Assembly (NCBI GenBank): GCA_948441955.1
Contig: CAOJQZ010000007.1
Location: forward strand, 1-60,119
Length of the DNA: 60,119 nt
Source of the DNA: an uncultured Lachnospiraceae bacterium
GTDB lineage: Bacteria > Bacillota > Clostridia > Lachnospirales > Lachnospiraceae
Direction of reading: 5' to 3'
Part shown: positions 52,433 to 60,038 of the stretch, in pieces
Position numbering within the stretch: the stretch's first letter is position 1
Layout of the letters: the number at the start of each line of letters is the position of its first letter
Position numbers and translations under genes: made by a program
The notes under the pieces: model-generated
Told to the model about the DNA's origin: nothing
The model's database searches: none
Seen by the model: the letters and a program-made list of their open reading frames with translations, nothing else

Positions 52433-52452
52433 GGAGCGCCAAAAGGCGCTCC
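52433..52452 (-). terminator. Hairpin after the decarboxylase operon
   Basis: GGAGCGCC, AAAA, GGCGCTCC: an 8-bp perfect GC-rich stem, six bases past the oadA stop. Only a weak T-rich tail follows on the minus strand, so termination may be partial. Confidence 0.6.
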
Positions 52453-52458
52453 CTCTGA

Positions 52459-53877
52459 TTATACCGGATAACTTCCGTTCTTTGTATCTGCCACTGTCTG
52501 ATCGATCTTCGTCTTCTGCGCCTCCCGGTACTTAAAGAAGTCCGTAGCCACCTGCGGGAACAATGCATAGGAAAGCACATCCTCATCCTGGATCATCCAC
52601 TGTGCACATTCCTTTCTAAGAGTATCCAGTTCATCCGGAATCAGATCTGCCGGACGGCAGGTAATAACATCTGGATTCTCGCCAAGAACCTTCTTCTTAA
52701 CGTCCTCGTCAAAGGGCTTTACAGTCTCGCCGTATTTTCCGCTTAAGATATCCTTTGTCTCCTTTGTAGCCATTTTGTAGCGCTCACCCATCAGAACATT
52801 AAATACAGCCTGTGTACCTACAATCTGCGAGGACGGCGTTACAAGAGGCGGCTCGCCTAAATCCTTTCTTACTCTCGGCACTTCCTCAAGCACGTCATAG
52901 AATTTATCCTCCGCTCCCTGCTCCTTAAGCTGTGAGGTCAGGTTGGAGAGCATTCCGCCCGGCACCTGGTAAAGAAGGGTCTTAATATTAACGCCCATAT
53001 TCTTCGGATTTAAAAGGCCGCTTTCCAGAGCCTCGTCGCGGATGGGACGGAAATAATCTGCAATCTCAGAAAGAAGATTCTGGTCAAAGCCTGTGTCATA
53101 AGGCGTACCCTTAAAGGTTTCAACCATAACCTCTGTCGCCGGCTGGGAAGTTCCAAGGGCGAAGGGCGACATTGCCGTATCAATCACGTCAACGCCTGCC
53201 TCAACAGCCTTTAAGTAGGTCATGGAAGCAACGCCGGAGGTATAATGGGTATGGAGCTGTATCGGAAGACTTACTGCATTCTTAAGGGCTTCCACAAGCT
53301 CTGTCGCCCGGTAAGGTACAAGAAGGCCGGCCATATCCTTGATGCAGATGGAGTTTGCACCCATATCTTCAATCCTCTTTGCCACCTCAACCCAGTAATC
53401 CAGTGTATAAGCATCACCCAGCGTATAGGAAAGAGCAACCTGAGCCTCTCCCTTTTCCTTATTTGCTGCCGTAACTGCTGTCTGTAAATTCCGAAGATCA
53501 TTTAAACAGTCAAAAATACGGATAATATCAATTCCGTTTGACACGGATTTCTGTACAAAATATTCTACCACATCATCTGCATAGGGACGGTATCCCAGAA
53601 TATTCTGCCCACGGAACAGCATCTGAAGCTTTGTATTCTTAAAACCGTCACGGAACTTACGAAGCCTCTCCCATGGATCCTCTTTAAGGAAACGTAAAGA
53701 CGCGTCAAAAGTAGCTCCGCCCCAGCATTCTACCGAATGATAGCCCACTTTGTCCATCTTCTCTACAATGGGGAGCATCTGCTCAGTAGTCATACGTGTG
53801 GCAATCAGAGACTGATGCGCATCACGCAGGACGGTTTCTGTTATTTTAATTGGTTTCTTTTCGATTTCTGCCATCAT
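52459..53877 (-). CDS. oadA: Oxaloacetate decarboxylase / pyruvate carboxylase-type carboxyltransferase (alpha, 5S)
   Basis: About 472 residues. Carboxyltransferase TIM barrel with ITETVLRDAHQSLIATRM, RIFDCLNDLRNLQ, and the metal-binding VQLHTHYTSGVA-type motif (LHTHYTSG). It exchanges a carboxyl group between oxaloacetate/pyruvate and biotin. It lacks a biotin domain; biotin is carried by a separate protein encoded two genes upstream. I start at ATG 53877, five bases after GGAGG (ATG 53874 is also possible). Last gene of the operon. Confidence 0.92.
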   Translation of the reverse strand: MMAEIEKKPIKITETVLRDAHQSLIATRMTTEQMLPIVEKMDKVGYHSVECWGGATFDASLRFLKEDPWERLRKFRDGFKNTKLQMLFRGQNILGYRPYADDVVEYFVQKSVSNGIDIIRIFDCLNDLRNLQTAVTAANKEKGEAQVALSYTLGDAYTLDYWVEVAKRIEDMGANSICIKDMAGLLVPYRATELVEALKNAVSLPIQLHTHYTSGVASMTYLKAVEAGVDVIDTAMSPFALGTSQPATEVMVETFKGTPYDTGFDQNLLSEIADYFRPIRDEALESGLLNPKNMGVNIKTLLYQVPGGMLSNLTSQLKEQGAEDKFYDVLEEVPRVRKDLGEPPLVTPSSQIVGTQAVFNVLMGERYKMATKETKDILSGKYGETVKPFDEDVKKKVLGENPDVITCRPADLIPDELDTLRKECAQWMIQDEDVLSYALFPQVATDFFKYREAQKTKIDQTVADTKNGSYPV

Positions 53878-53923
53878 TGATTCCTCCATTACTTTTTATA
53901 GGATTAAAACTTGCCTGCTATTC

Positions 53924-55075
53924 TTACATCACTCCGAAAATTGCCATAAATGTTCCGGCTGCAACCGCCGTACCGATAACTCCGGCTACATTCGGTCCCA
54001 TTGCATGCATCAGAAGGAAGTTTGTCGGGTCTGCCTCAGCGCCCACCTTCTGGGATACACGGGCTGCCATCGGAACTGCAGATACTCCGGCAGAACCAAT
54101 CAGCGGATTTACCTTACCGTGAGTAGCAATGCACATAATTTTTCCGAAAAGCACGCCTGCAGCCGTACCAAATGCAAACGCAACCAAACCAAGAATAACG
54201 ATTTTAATCGTATCCCAGTTAAGGAACGCCTCCGCGCTGGTAGTCGCGCCCACGGAAGTTCCCAGCAGGATAACTACAATATACATCAGTGCATTGGAAG
54301 CCGTATCTACAAGCTGCCTTACTACGCCTGACTCCCTGAACAGATTTCCAAGCATCAGCATACCTACAAGAGGCGCTGTAGTAGGAAGAATTGTACATAC
54401 CACAATCGTGACAATAATCGGGAACAGGATTCTCTCAAGCTTTGATACCGGACGCAGCTGCTCCATCTTAATCTTTCGCTCCTTCTCTGTTGTGAGAAGC
54501 TTCATGATAGGCGGCTGGATAATCGGCACCAGCGACATATAGGAGTATGCCGCCACTGCAATCGGTCCCAAAATCGCCGTCTGCTGCAGCTTTCCTGCAA
54601 GGAAGATGGAAGTTGGTCCGTCCGCTCCTCCGATAATGGAAATGGCGGCTGCCGCCTTATCGGAAAAGCCCATCGCCATAGCTCCAAGATAAGCCATAAA
54701 AATACCAAACTGTGCCGCCGCTCCGAGAAGAAAGCTCTTCGGATTGGCAATAAGCGGTCCGAAATCCGTCATTGCACCGACGCCGAGGAAAATAAGCGAC
54801 GGCAGGATTGCCCACTCATCAAGCAGATAGAAATAGTAAAGCAGCCCGCCCGCCCCATTGGCAGAATCCTCGATATGCATCATAATATCCGGATAGATAT
54901 TAACAAGAAGCATACCAAACGCAATCGGTACAAGAAGCAGAGGTTCGAATCCAAATCGAATTGCTAAAAACAGGAAAAAACATGCCACGGCAATCATAAT
55001 CAGATTGCCCCAGGTGAGACTGAAAAAAGCTGTCTGCTGCACGAGGTTTCCTAATGTTGTTGTTATATATTCCAT
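53924..55075 (-). CDS. oadB: Na+-translocating decarboxylase beta subunit
   Basis: 383 residues with about ten membrane segments. Family landmarks: IGGADGPTSIFLAGKL, FPIIVTIVVCTILPTTAPLVGMLMLGN and the C-terminal GSAGVSAVPMAARVSQKVG with HAMGPNVAGVIGTAVAAG. It decarboxylates carboxybiotin and exports Na+. The conserved aspartate region (GADGP) is intact. Start ATG behind GGAGG. Confidence 0.95.
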   Translation of the reverse strand: MEYITTTLGNLVQQTAFFSLTWGNLIMIAVACFFLFLAIRFGFEPLLLVPIAFGMLLVNIYPDIMMHIEDSANGAGGLLYYFYLLDEWAILPSLIFLGVGAMTDFGPLIANPKSFLLGAAAQFGIFMAYLGAMAMGFSDKAAAAISIIGGADGPTSIFLAGKLQQTAILGPIAVAAYSYMSLVPIIQPPIMKLLTTEKERKIKMEQLRPVSKLERILFPIIVTIVVCTILPTTAPLVGMLMLGNLFRESGVVRQLVDTASNALMYIVVILLGTSVGATTSAEAFLNWDTIKIVILGLVAFAFGTAAGVLFGKIMCIATHGKVNPLIGSAGVSAVPMAARVSQKVGAEADPTNFLLMHAMGPNVAGVIGTAVAAGTFMAIFGVM

Positions 55076-55114
55076 TTCTTAACCTCCAGTCGTAAATGTA
55101 TAGGGAACAGTATC

Positions 55115-55486
55115 TTAATTTAATGTTGCTAACACTGCTCCGGATTCGATTGCATCGCCGACAGCCGCGTCAATGCTTGCAACAGTCCCATCCTCCGGCG
55201 CCACAACTGGAATCTCCATCTTCATTGCCTCAATAATCACAACCGTATCGCCCTTCTTTACACTCTGTCCTACGCTGGCCTCAATCTTAAATACCTTTCC
55301 TGCAGCGCCGGCCTTTACCTGAATAGAACCTGCTCCTGCACCTGCCGCAGGCTTAGCCGGAGCCGCTGTCTTTGGCGCTGCTTTCGGTGCCGCCGCTCTC
55401 GGTGCTGCCGGTGCGCTTCCTGCCCCCGTCTCTTCTACTGTCACATCATATACATTTCCATTTACTGTAATCGTATAATTTTTCAT
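55115..55486 (-). CDS. Biotin carboxyl carrier protein
   Basis: 123 residues. An Ala/Pro-rich flexible linker (residues 22-53) separates a short N-terminal strand region from a biotinyl domain with the attachment site EAMKMEIPV (K89). The linker style is that of MmdC/GcdC or the 1.3S transcarboxylase subunit. It shuttles the carboxyl group between the carboxyltransferases and OadB. Ribosome site AGGAGG. Confidence 0.94.
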   Translation of the reverse strand: MKNYTITVNGNVYDVTVEETGAGSAPAAPRAAAPKAAPKTAAPAKPAAGAGAGSIQVKAGAAGKVFKIEASVGQSVKKGDTVVIIEAMKMEIPVVAPEDGTVASIDAAVGDAIESGAVLATLN

Positions 55487-55511
55487 CTTCTAATATCCTC
55501 CTACATTTAAG

Positions 55512-56276
55512 TTATGCTTTCCATTTATTTGACGGGCGGCGTCTGATGCTGCGCACAACAAAGCCGTCTGTACTTGTACCTTCATAAGCAGCAACTGCTG
55601 CAGAAATAACTGCAATAAGTTCCAGATCATCTGTCTCCGGAAGGATTTCAGGCGCTTCTGTTTCAACTGTCTCAAGCGCTTCCTGGACCTTCGGCTGCTT
55701 TTTAAAGGCCGCCTCAATCTTCGGAATAAAGCCGAACAGCGAAATAATAATCGAAATAAAGATCAGTACCGCAAATACGGTGCCCATTCCAAGCAGTGTA
55801 TTAAGCCCTGCCTTTGTAAGAATCTCGTCCATCCCATACTCTGCATTTACTGTGACACTTTCCAGATAAGACTTTCTGTCAAAGGTAAATAGGATCTCTG
55901 CCTTCTTGTTTTCATACTCTGCCGGCATAATTACGTCCACACCGTCAGCGTCTGCCTCAAATCTTAAATCACCATGGCTTACATATTCCCCGCACTCATC
56001 GGTACCGGCCCTCCAGCTGTCAACCGCACCCACAAGGCTGTCCGGCGTAACCTGAAGCCCTGTTGACATAATCTGATAGTTCTGCATGAACTCAGAATAC
56101 TGTTCCCACTGCTCAAGAGCCGCATCATCCACTGTGTTGCAGTATTCGATTAGAAACTCTACTGTCTGCGTGATAACTGCCTCGTCATATTCCACCGCCT
56201 CGTCCGTCTTCGCACAGCCGGTAAAACTTAAGAAGCACACAAGCAGGCAGAGTAATAAGCTAAATTTTCTCTTCAC
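55512..56276 (-). CDS. OadG-like gamma subunit with a lipoprotein-type N-terminal domain
   Basis: 254 residues. Signal peptide with lipobox SFTGC (C21), an outside domain at 22-155 (DUF3887-like in length and pattern), one membrane segment at 160-184 (LLGMGTVFAVLIFISIIISL), and a typical OadG cytoplasmic tail ending AVISAAVAAYEGTSTDGFVV and RRRPSNKWKA. Normal OadG/MmdD is about 80-120 residues without the outer domain. Start is GTG 56276 behind AGGTGAGG. It anchors the complex and helps its assembly. Confidence 0.86.
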   Translation of the reverse strand: MKRKFSLLLCLLVCFLSFTGCAKTDEAVEYDEAVITQTVEFLIEYCNTVDDAALEQWEQYSEFMQNYQIMSTGLQVTPDSLVGAVDSWRAGTDECGEYVSHGDLRFEADADGVDVIMPAEYENKKAEILFTFDRKSYLESVTVNAEYGMDEILTKAGLNTLLGMGTVFAVLIFISIIISLFGFIPKIEAAFKKQPKVQEALETVETEAPEILPETDDLELIAVISAAVAAYEGTSTDGFVVRSIRRRPSNKWKA

Positions 56277-56290
56277 TTTGCCTCACCTCT

Positions 56291-57730
56291 CTAAACTGTT
56301 CCGTGCTTTTTTACAGGACGTTCTTCTTTTTTCGTGAACAGCATCTCAAATGCTCCGATAATATATTTTCTCGTTTCAGCAGGCTCAATAATTGTATCCA
56401 CATAGCCTCTTCTTGCCGCAGCAAGAGGACTTGACTGCAGCCTGCGGTACTCTTCCGCCTTTTCCTTAATTGTATCCGCATCCTTGTCCGCATACATAAT
56501 CTTTGCGGCAAGCTCCGCCTCCATCATGCCGATCTCCGCCTTCGGCCACGCATATACCATATCGGCGCCGATGGATTTGCTGTTCATAGTCACATAAGCG
56601 CTCCCAAAGGCTTTTCCGATAATAACATTTACCTTCGGAACCGTAGCGTTTGCAAATGCATAGGTAAGCTTTGCGGCCGCTTTAGCAAGTCCCTTTTCTG
56701 AACATTTGGATGCCGTGAATCCGGACACATTTGTAAGAGTAAGCACCGGAATGTTAAAAGCATCGCAGAACTCTACAAACTCAGCCGCCTTTCTTGCGCC
56801 GCCTGCTGACAGGGAGCCGTCAAACTCGGCAACTGTCTCTGCTTCTTCATTATATACCTTTGAACGGTTTGCAGCCGCTCCTACCGTCATACCATTTAAA
56901 CGGATAAATCCGGTTACCATGTCCTTTGCATAATTTTTCTTTGTTTCAAAGAAAACACCGTCGTCCGAAATTTCGGAAAGAGCAATGGATGTATCCTCTG
57001 TCCCATTTTCAATATCTGCGCATATGCGGTTCAAATCGTCCGTACATTCCTCATAGGCCGTGATCTCCTCATTGTTACATGGCAGCATGCACACAAGAGC
57101 GCGGATATTTTCAAGAATTTCCGCCTCTGTACCGATGTCATCCACGAGCCCCGCCTTTTCACTCTGGAACTCTGCAGAAGAGGTATCGCACCTGGAAATC
57201 TCGTTTCCCGGAATTGCATTGGGAGAATTTACAAACAGTCTGGCCTTCTTTTCTTCCATAAATGTAAAATCAGACAATGCGGGAACCACTGACAAACCGC
57301 CGCCGCATGTCCCAAAAATAGCTGTAATCTGCGGAATCACACCGGATGCCAGAGCCTGCTTCATATAAAGAGTTCCAAACCCCTCAAGGGCGTCTGTAGC
57401 CTCCTGAAGCCTTAAGCCCGCACAGTCAACAAGACCTATGACCGGCGCTCCCATCTTCATCGCCATATCATAAATATTCGCAATCTTCTTTGCATGCATC
57501 TCGCCAATCGCTCCATTTAATACGGAAGCATCCTGACTGTATACATACACCAAATTTCCGTCGATCACTCCATAACCGGTAATGACCCCGTCCGCCGGGG
57601 TATCTTTTTCCTGCAAATTGAAATCTGTGGCTCTGGCCGTAACCGCACCGCCAATCTCAACAAAGCTTCCTGCATCGCAAAGCGCTGCTATTCGGTTGCA
57701 GGCCGCATTTCCTGTTGCCATGTTGCCCAT
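56291..57730 (-). CDS. mmdA: Methylmalonyl-CoA decarboxylase-type carboxyltransferase (alpha, 12S)
   Basis: About 479 residues. An acyl-CoA carboxyltransferase with two crotonase-like halves: FGTCGGGLSVVPALSDFTFM in the first, and GKAFGSAYVTMNSKSIGADMVYAWP in the second. It moves CO2 between an acyl-CoA (methylmalonyl-, glutaconyl- or malonyl-CoA) and biotin. The substrate is not readable, and some spacing differs from MmdA of Veillonella. ATG 57730 is seven bases after GGAGGG; the frame begins five codons earlier. First gene of the operon. Confidence 0.88.
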   Translation of the reverse strand: MGNMATGNAACNRIAALCDAGSFVEIGGAVTARATDFNLQEKDTPADGVITGYGVIDGNLVYVYSQDASVLNGAIGEMHAKKIANIYDMAMKMGAPVIGLVDCAGLRLQEATDALEGFGTLYMKQALASGVIPQITAIFGTCGGGLSVVPALSDFTFMEEKKARLFVNSPNAIPGNEISRCDTSSAEFQSEKAGLVDDIGTEAEILENIRALVCMLPCNNEEITAYEECTDDLNRICADIENGTEDTSIALSEISDDGVFFETKKNYAKDMVTGFIRLNGMTVGAAANRSKVYNEEAETVAEFDGSLSAGGARKAAEFVEFCDAFNIPVLTLTNVSGFTASKCSEKGLAKAAAKLTYAFANATVPKVNVIIGKAFGSAYVTMNSKSIGADMVYAWPKAEIGMMEAELAAKIMYADKDADTIKEKAEEYRRLQSSPLAAARRGYVDTIIEPAETRKYIIGAFEMLFTKKEERPVKKHGTV

Positions 57731-57788
57731 ATTATAGCCCTCCATTTTCTTACATATTTTAAAAGTAAAACCAATTTATGCCTATTAT

Positions 57789-57817
57789 ATTATAGTCCCT
57801 TTTCGAGAGGACTGCAA
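57789..57817 (-). promoter_or_regulatory. Promoter of the Na+ decarboxylase operon
   Basis: Minus-strand TTGCAG (57812-57817), 17 bp, TATAAT (57789-57794). An inverted repeat, AGTCC/GGACT, falls within the spacer. The promoter lies between leuA and mmdA, so the operon need not depend on leuA transcription. Confidence 0.65.
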
Positions 57818-57835
57818 CAATTTTCTCGCAGCCCC

Positions 57836-59824
57836 TTATTTCTGATTTCTGAACTGTATCGGCGTCATGTCATACGCCTTCCTGAACAGCCTGTTAAAGT
57901 GCTCCACATTCTGATACCCTACGGTAAGCGCTATATTTTCCACTGTCATGCTGCTGCTTTTAAGAAGCGCTCTTGCTTTTTTCATCCGTATTTTCTTTAC
58001 CAGATCACCAAAAGTCATTCCCGATTTTTCCCTGATGTATTTGGAAATATACGGTTTTGACAGGAAGAAATGCTCGGCCAGATCATCCAGAGTAATATCA
58101 ATATAATTTGCCTGTATATAGTTCATGATCTCAATCATCCGCTCGTCCTTGCACCCGTCTGCACTGCCGATCTCCTCTATTTTATTTACTGCAACAATCA
58201 GAGCCTCAATAGAGGACTTGATAATATCCGCGTCTATACCTACGCCCCAGAAGGTTCTTCCTTTACATACAATTCCCACATAGGATGCAGCCTTCGCGGA
58301 AGAGCCCTTAGAAAGGGTATGCTCCTCATAGTATCTGAGTTCATAACTGATATTAAAATACTGCTTAATCGCATTGCTGACTGCGTCCAGACGGCCGTTT
58401 CCAATGGCTGTAATTACCCGGCTGTCTCCTCCATGATTAATGGTGGCTTGTGCAGTGATTCCGTCAACCTGCCTGAAATGACATTCATCAATATGGAATA
58501 CCGGCTTTGTATTAATATAATTATCAGAGAAAATCTGGTATACCCACTCTGGATTCAGTTCCTTGTGAGCCTTATCGGACACATCCTTTACAAGATAGCC
58601 TACTTCCTCTCTCATCTCCTGTGGCAGATTAATACCATGACTCTGCTTTAAGATATAATTTACTCCGCCCTTTCCTGACTGGCTGTTGATGCGGATAACA
58701 TCAGAATCATACTTCCTTCCCACATCCTGGGGATCAATAGGAAGATACGGAACCGTCCATGTATCGCACTGCTTCTCCTCCCGCCAGTTCATACCCTTTG
58801 CAATTGCATCCTGATGAGAGCCGGAAAATGCAGTAAATACCAAATCTCCCCCATAAGGCTGACGCTCGTATACATGCATCCTTGTGAGTCTCTCATAGGT
58901 TTCTCTTATTTCTGACATATTGGAAAAATCAAGCGCCGGGTCTACTCCGTGGGAATACATATTCATGCCCAGCGTAATAATATCCACATTACCGGTGCGC
59001 TCTCCATTCCCAAAAAGCGTCCCTTCAATCCGGTCCGCCCCTGCAAGAATACCAAGCTCCGCTGTCGCCACACCGCAGCCTCTGTCATTGTGGGGATGGA
59101 GACAAAGGATCACATTTTCCCGGTAGTTAAGATGTTTATGTACATACTCTAACTGACTGGCAAAGACATGAGGCATTGCATTTTCCACAGTTGTAGGAAT
59201 ATTGATAATGGCTTTATTGTCCGCTGTCGGCTTCCATACCTCAAGTACTGCATTGCACACCTCTACAGCATAGTCAACTTCCGTCCCCGGAAAGCTCTCC
59301 GGGCTGTACTGGAAGGTAAAGTTTCCTTCCGTTTCAGACGCAAGTTTTAGAAGAAGCTCTGCCCCGTCAACTGCAATTTTTTTAATCTGTTCCTTACTCT
59401 TTTTAAACACCTGTTCCCTTTGGGCAACCGAGGTGGAATTGTACAAATGCACCACCGCATGGGGCGCTCCCTTCACCGCCTCAAAGGTCTTCTTAATAAT
59501 ATGCTCCCTCGCCTGGGTAAGTACCTGTACCGTAACGTCTTCCGGTATCATATCCTTTTCAATCAGCGTCCGCATAAACTGATACTCCGTTTCAGACGCC
59601 GCCGGAAAGCCGACCTCTATCTCCTTAAATCCAATCTTCACAAGCATCTGGAAAAATTCCAGCTTCTCCTCTAAGCTCATAGGCTCAATCAGCGCCTGAT
59701 TTCCGTCCCTGAGATCAACGCTGCACCAGATTGGCGGCTTTTCTATATAGTCCTTTCTCGCCCAGTCATATGTCACTTCCGGCGGCATAAAATAAGTTCT
59801 CTCATATTTCTGACAATTTTTCAT
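57836..59824 (-). CDS. leuA: 2-isopropylmalate synthase fused to an AraC-type DNA-binding domain
   Basis: 662 residues. Residues 1-430 form the type-2 IPMS catalytic barrel and subdomains: SVDLRDGNQALIEPMS (R39, D40), LHPHNDRGCGVATAE (H243, H245) and FGNGERTGNVD. Residues about 430-552 are the LeuA allosteric/dimer domain (AQATINHGGDSRVITAIGNG, SYVGIVCKGRTFWGVGIDAD). Residues about 562-660 are a complete AraC domain with two HTHs (LDDLAEHFFLSKPYISKYIREKSG and IALTVGYQNVEHFNRLFRKA, then TPIQFRNQK). The catalytic residues are intact. RBS AAAGG, 8 nt spacing. Fusion is continuous in one frame, so it is not an assembly artefact of two genes. Confidence 0.94.
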   Translation of the reverse strand: MKNCQKYERTYFMPPEVTYDWARKDYIEKPPIWCSVDLRDGNQALIEPMSLEEKLEFFQMLVKIGFKEIEVGFPAASETEYQFMRTLIEKDMIPEDVTVQVLTQAREHIIKKTFEAVKGAPHAVVHLYNSTSVAQREQVFKKSKEQIKKIAVDGAELLLKLASETEGNFTFQYSPESFPGTEVDYAVEVCNAVLEVWKPTADNKAIINIPTTVENAMPHVFASQLEYVHKHLNYRENVILCLHPHNDRGCGVATAELGILAGADRIEGTLFGNGERTGNVDIITLGMNMYSHGVDPALDFSNMSEIRETYERLTRMHVYERQPYGGDLVFTAFSGSHQDAIAKGMNWREEKQCDTWTVPYLPIDPQDVGRKYDSDVIRINSQSGKGGVNYILKQSHGINLPQEMREEVGYLVKDVSDKAHKELNPEWVYQIFSDNYINTKPVFHIDECHFRQVDGITAQATINHGGDSRVITAIGNGRLDAVSNAIKQYFNISYELRYYEEHTLSKGSSAKAASYVGIVCKGRTFWGVGIDADIIKSSIEALIVAVNKIEEIGSADGCKDERMIEIMNYIQANYIDITLDDLAEHFFLSKPYISKYIREKSGMTFGDLVKKIRMKKARALLKSSSMTVENIALTVGYQNVEHFNRLFRKAYDMTPIQFRNQK

Positions 59825-59846
59825 ACAATCAACCTTTCCTGCAAAT

Positions 59847-59858
59847 TAAAATTAATCA
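59847..59858 (-). promoter_or_regulatory. Direct repeat copy B upstream of leuA
   Basis: Minus-strand TGATTAATTTTA, identical to the copy at 59922-59933 with a 75-bp start-to-start distance. It lies downstream of the predicted transcription start. A candidate AraC-domain half-site (inference). Confidence 0.4.
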
Positions 59859-59866
59859 AATTTATT

Positions 59867-59881
59867 GTCTTATTTTAAGAC
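59867..59881. promoter_or_regulatory. 15-bp palindrome at the leuA transcription start
   Basis: GTCTTATTTTAAGAC: 6-bp arms with a 3-base centre. It would cover about +1 to +15 if the start is near 59882. Confidence 0.4.
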
Positions 59882-59888
59882 TGCTCTT

Positions 59889-59894
59889 ATAGTA
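59889..59894 (-). promoter_or_regulatory. leuA extended -10 box
   Basis: Minus-strand TGCTACTAT, an extended -10 (TGnTATAAT type) with the hexamer at 59889-59894. No good -35 is seen at 59911-59917, which suggests activator help. Confidence 0.45.
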
Positions 59895-59921
59895 GCACAT
59901 GTCTGGGAAAAATGGAAGAGG

Positions 59922-59933
59922 TAAAATTAATCA
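59922..59933 (-). promoter_or_regulatory. Direct repeat copy A upstream of leuA
   Basis: Minus-strand TGATTAATTTTA, perfect repeat of 59847-59858. Its centre is near -45 relative to the predicted start, the usual place for an activator site. In AT-rich DNA a chance 12-base match is possible. Confidence 0.4.
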
Positions 59934-60038
59934 TTTTTCTTGATGTAATTTTAACTCTCCGTCACACGCCCCAGAGCTGACGGCAAATGTATAAAAATTT
60001 TCGCCTTTCGGAGCACAGCATCCATGTAAAAAATAAAT

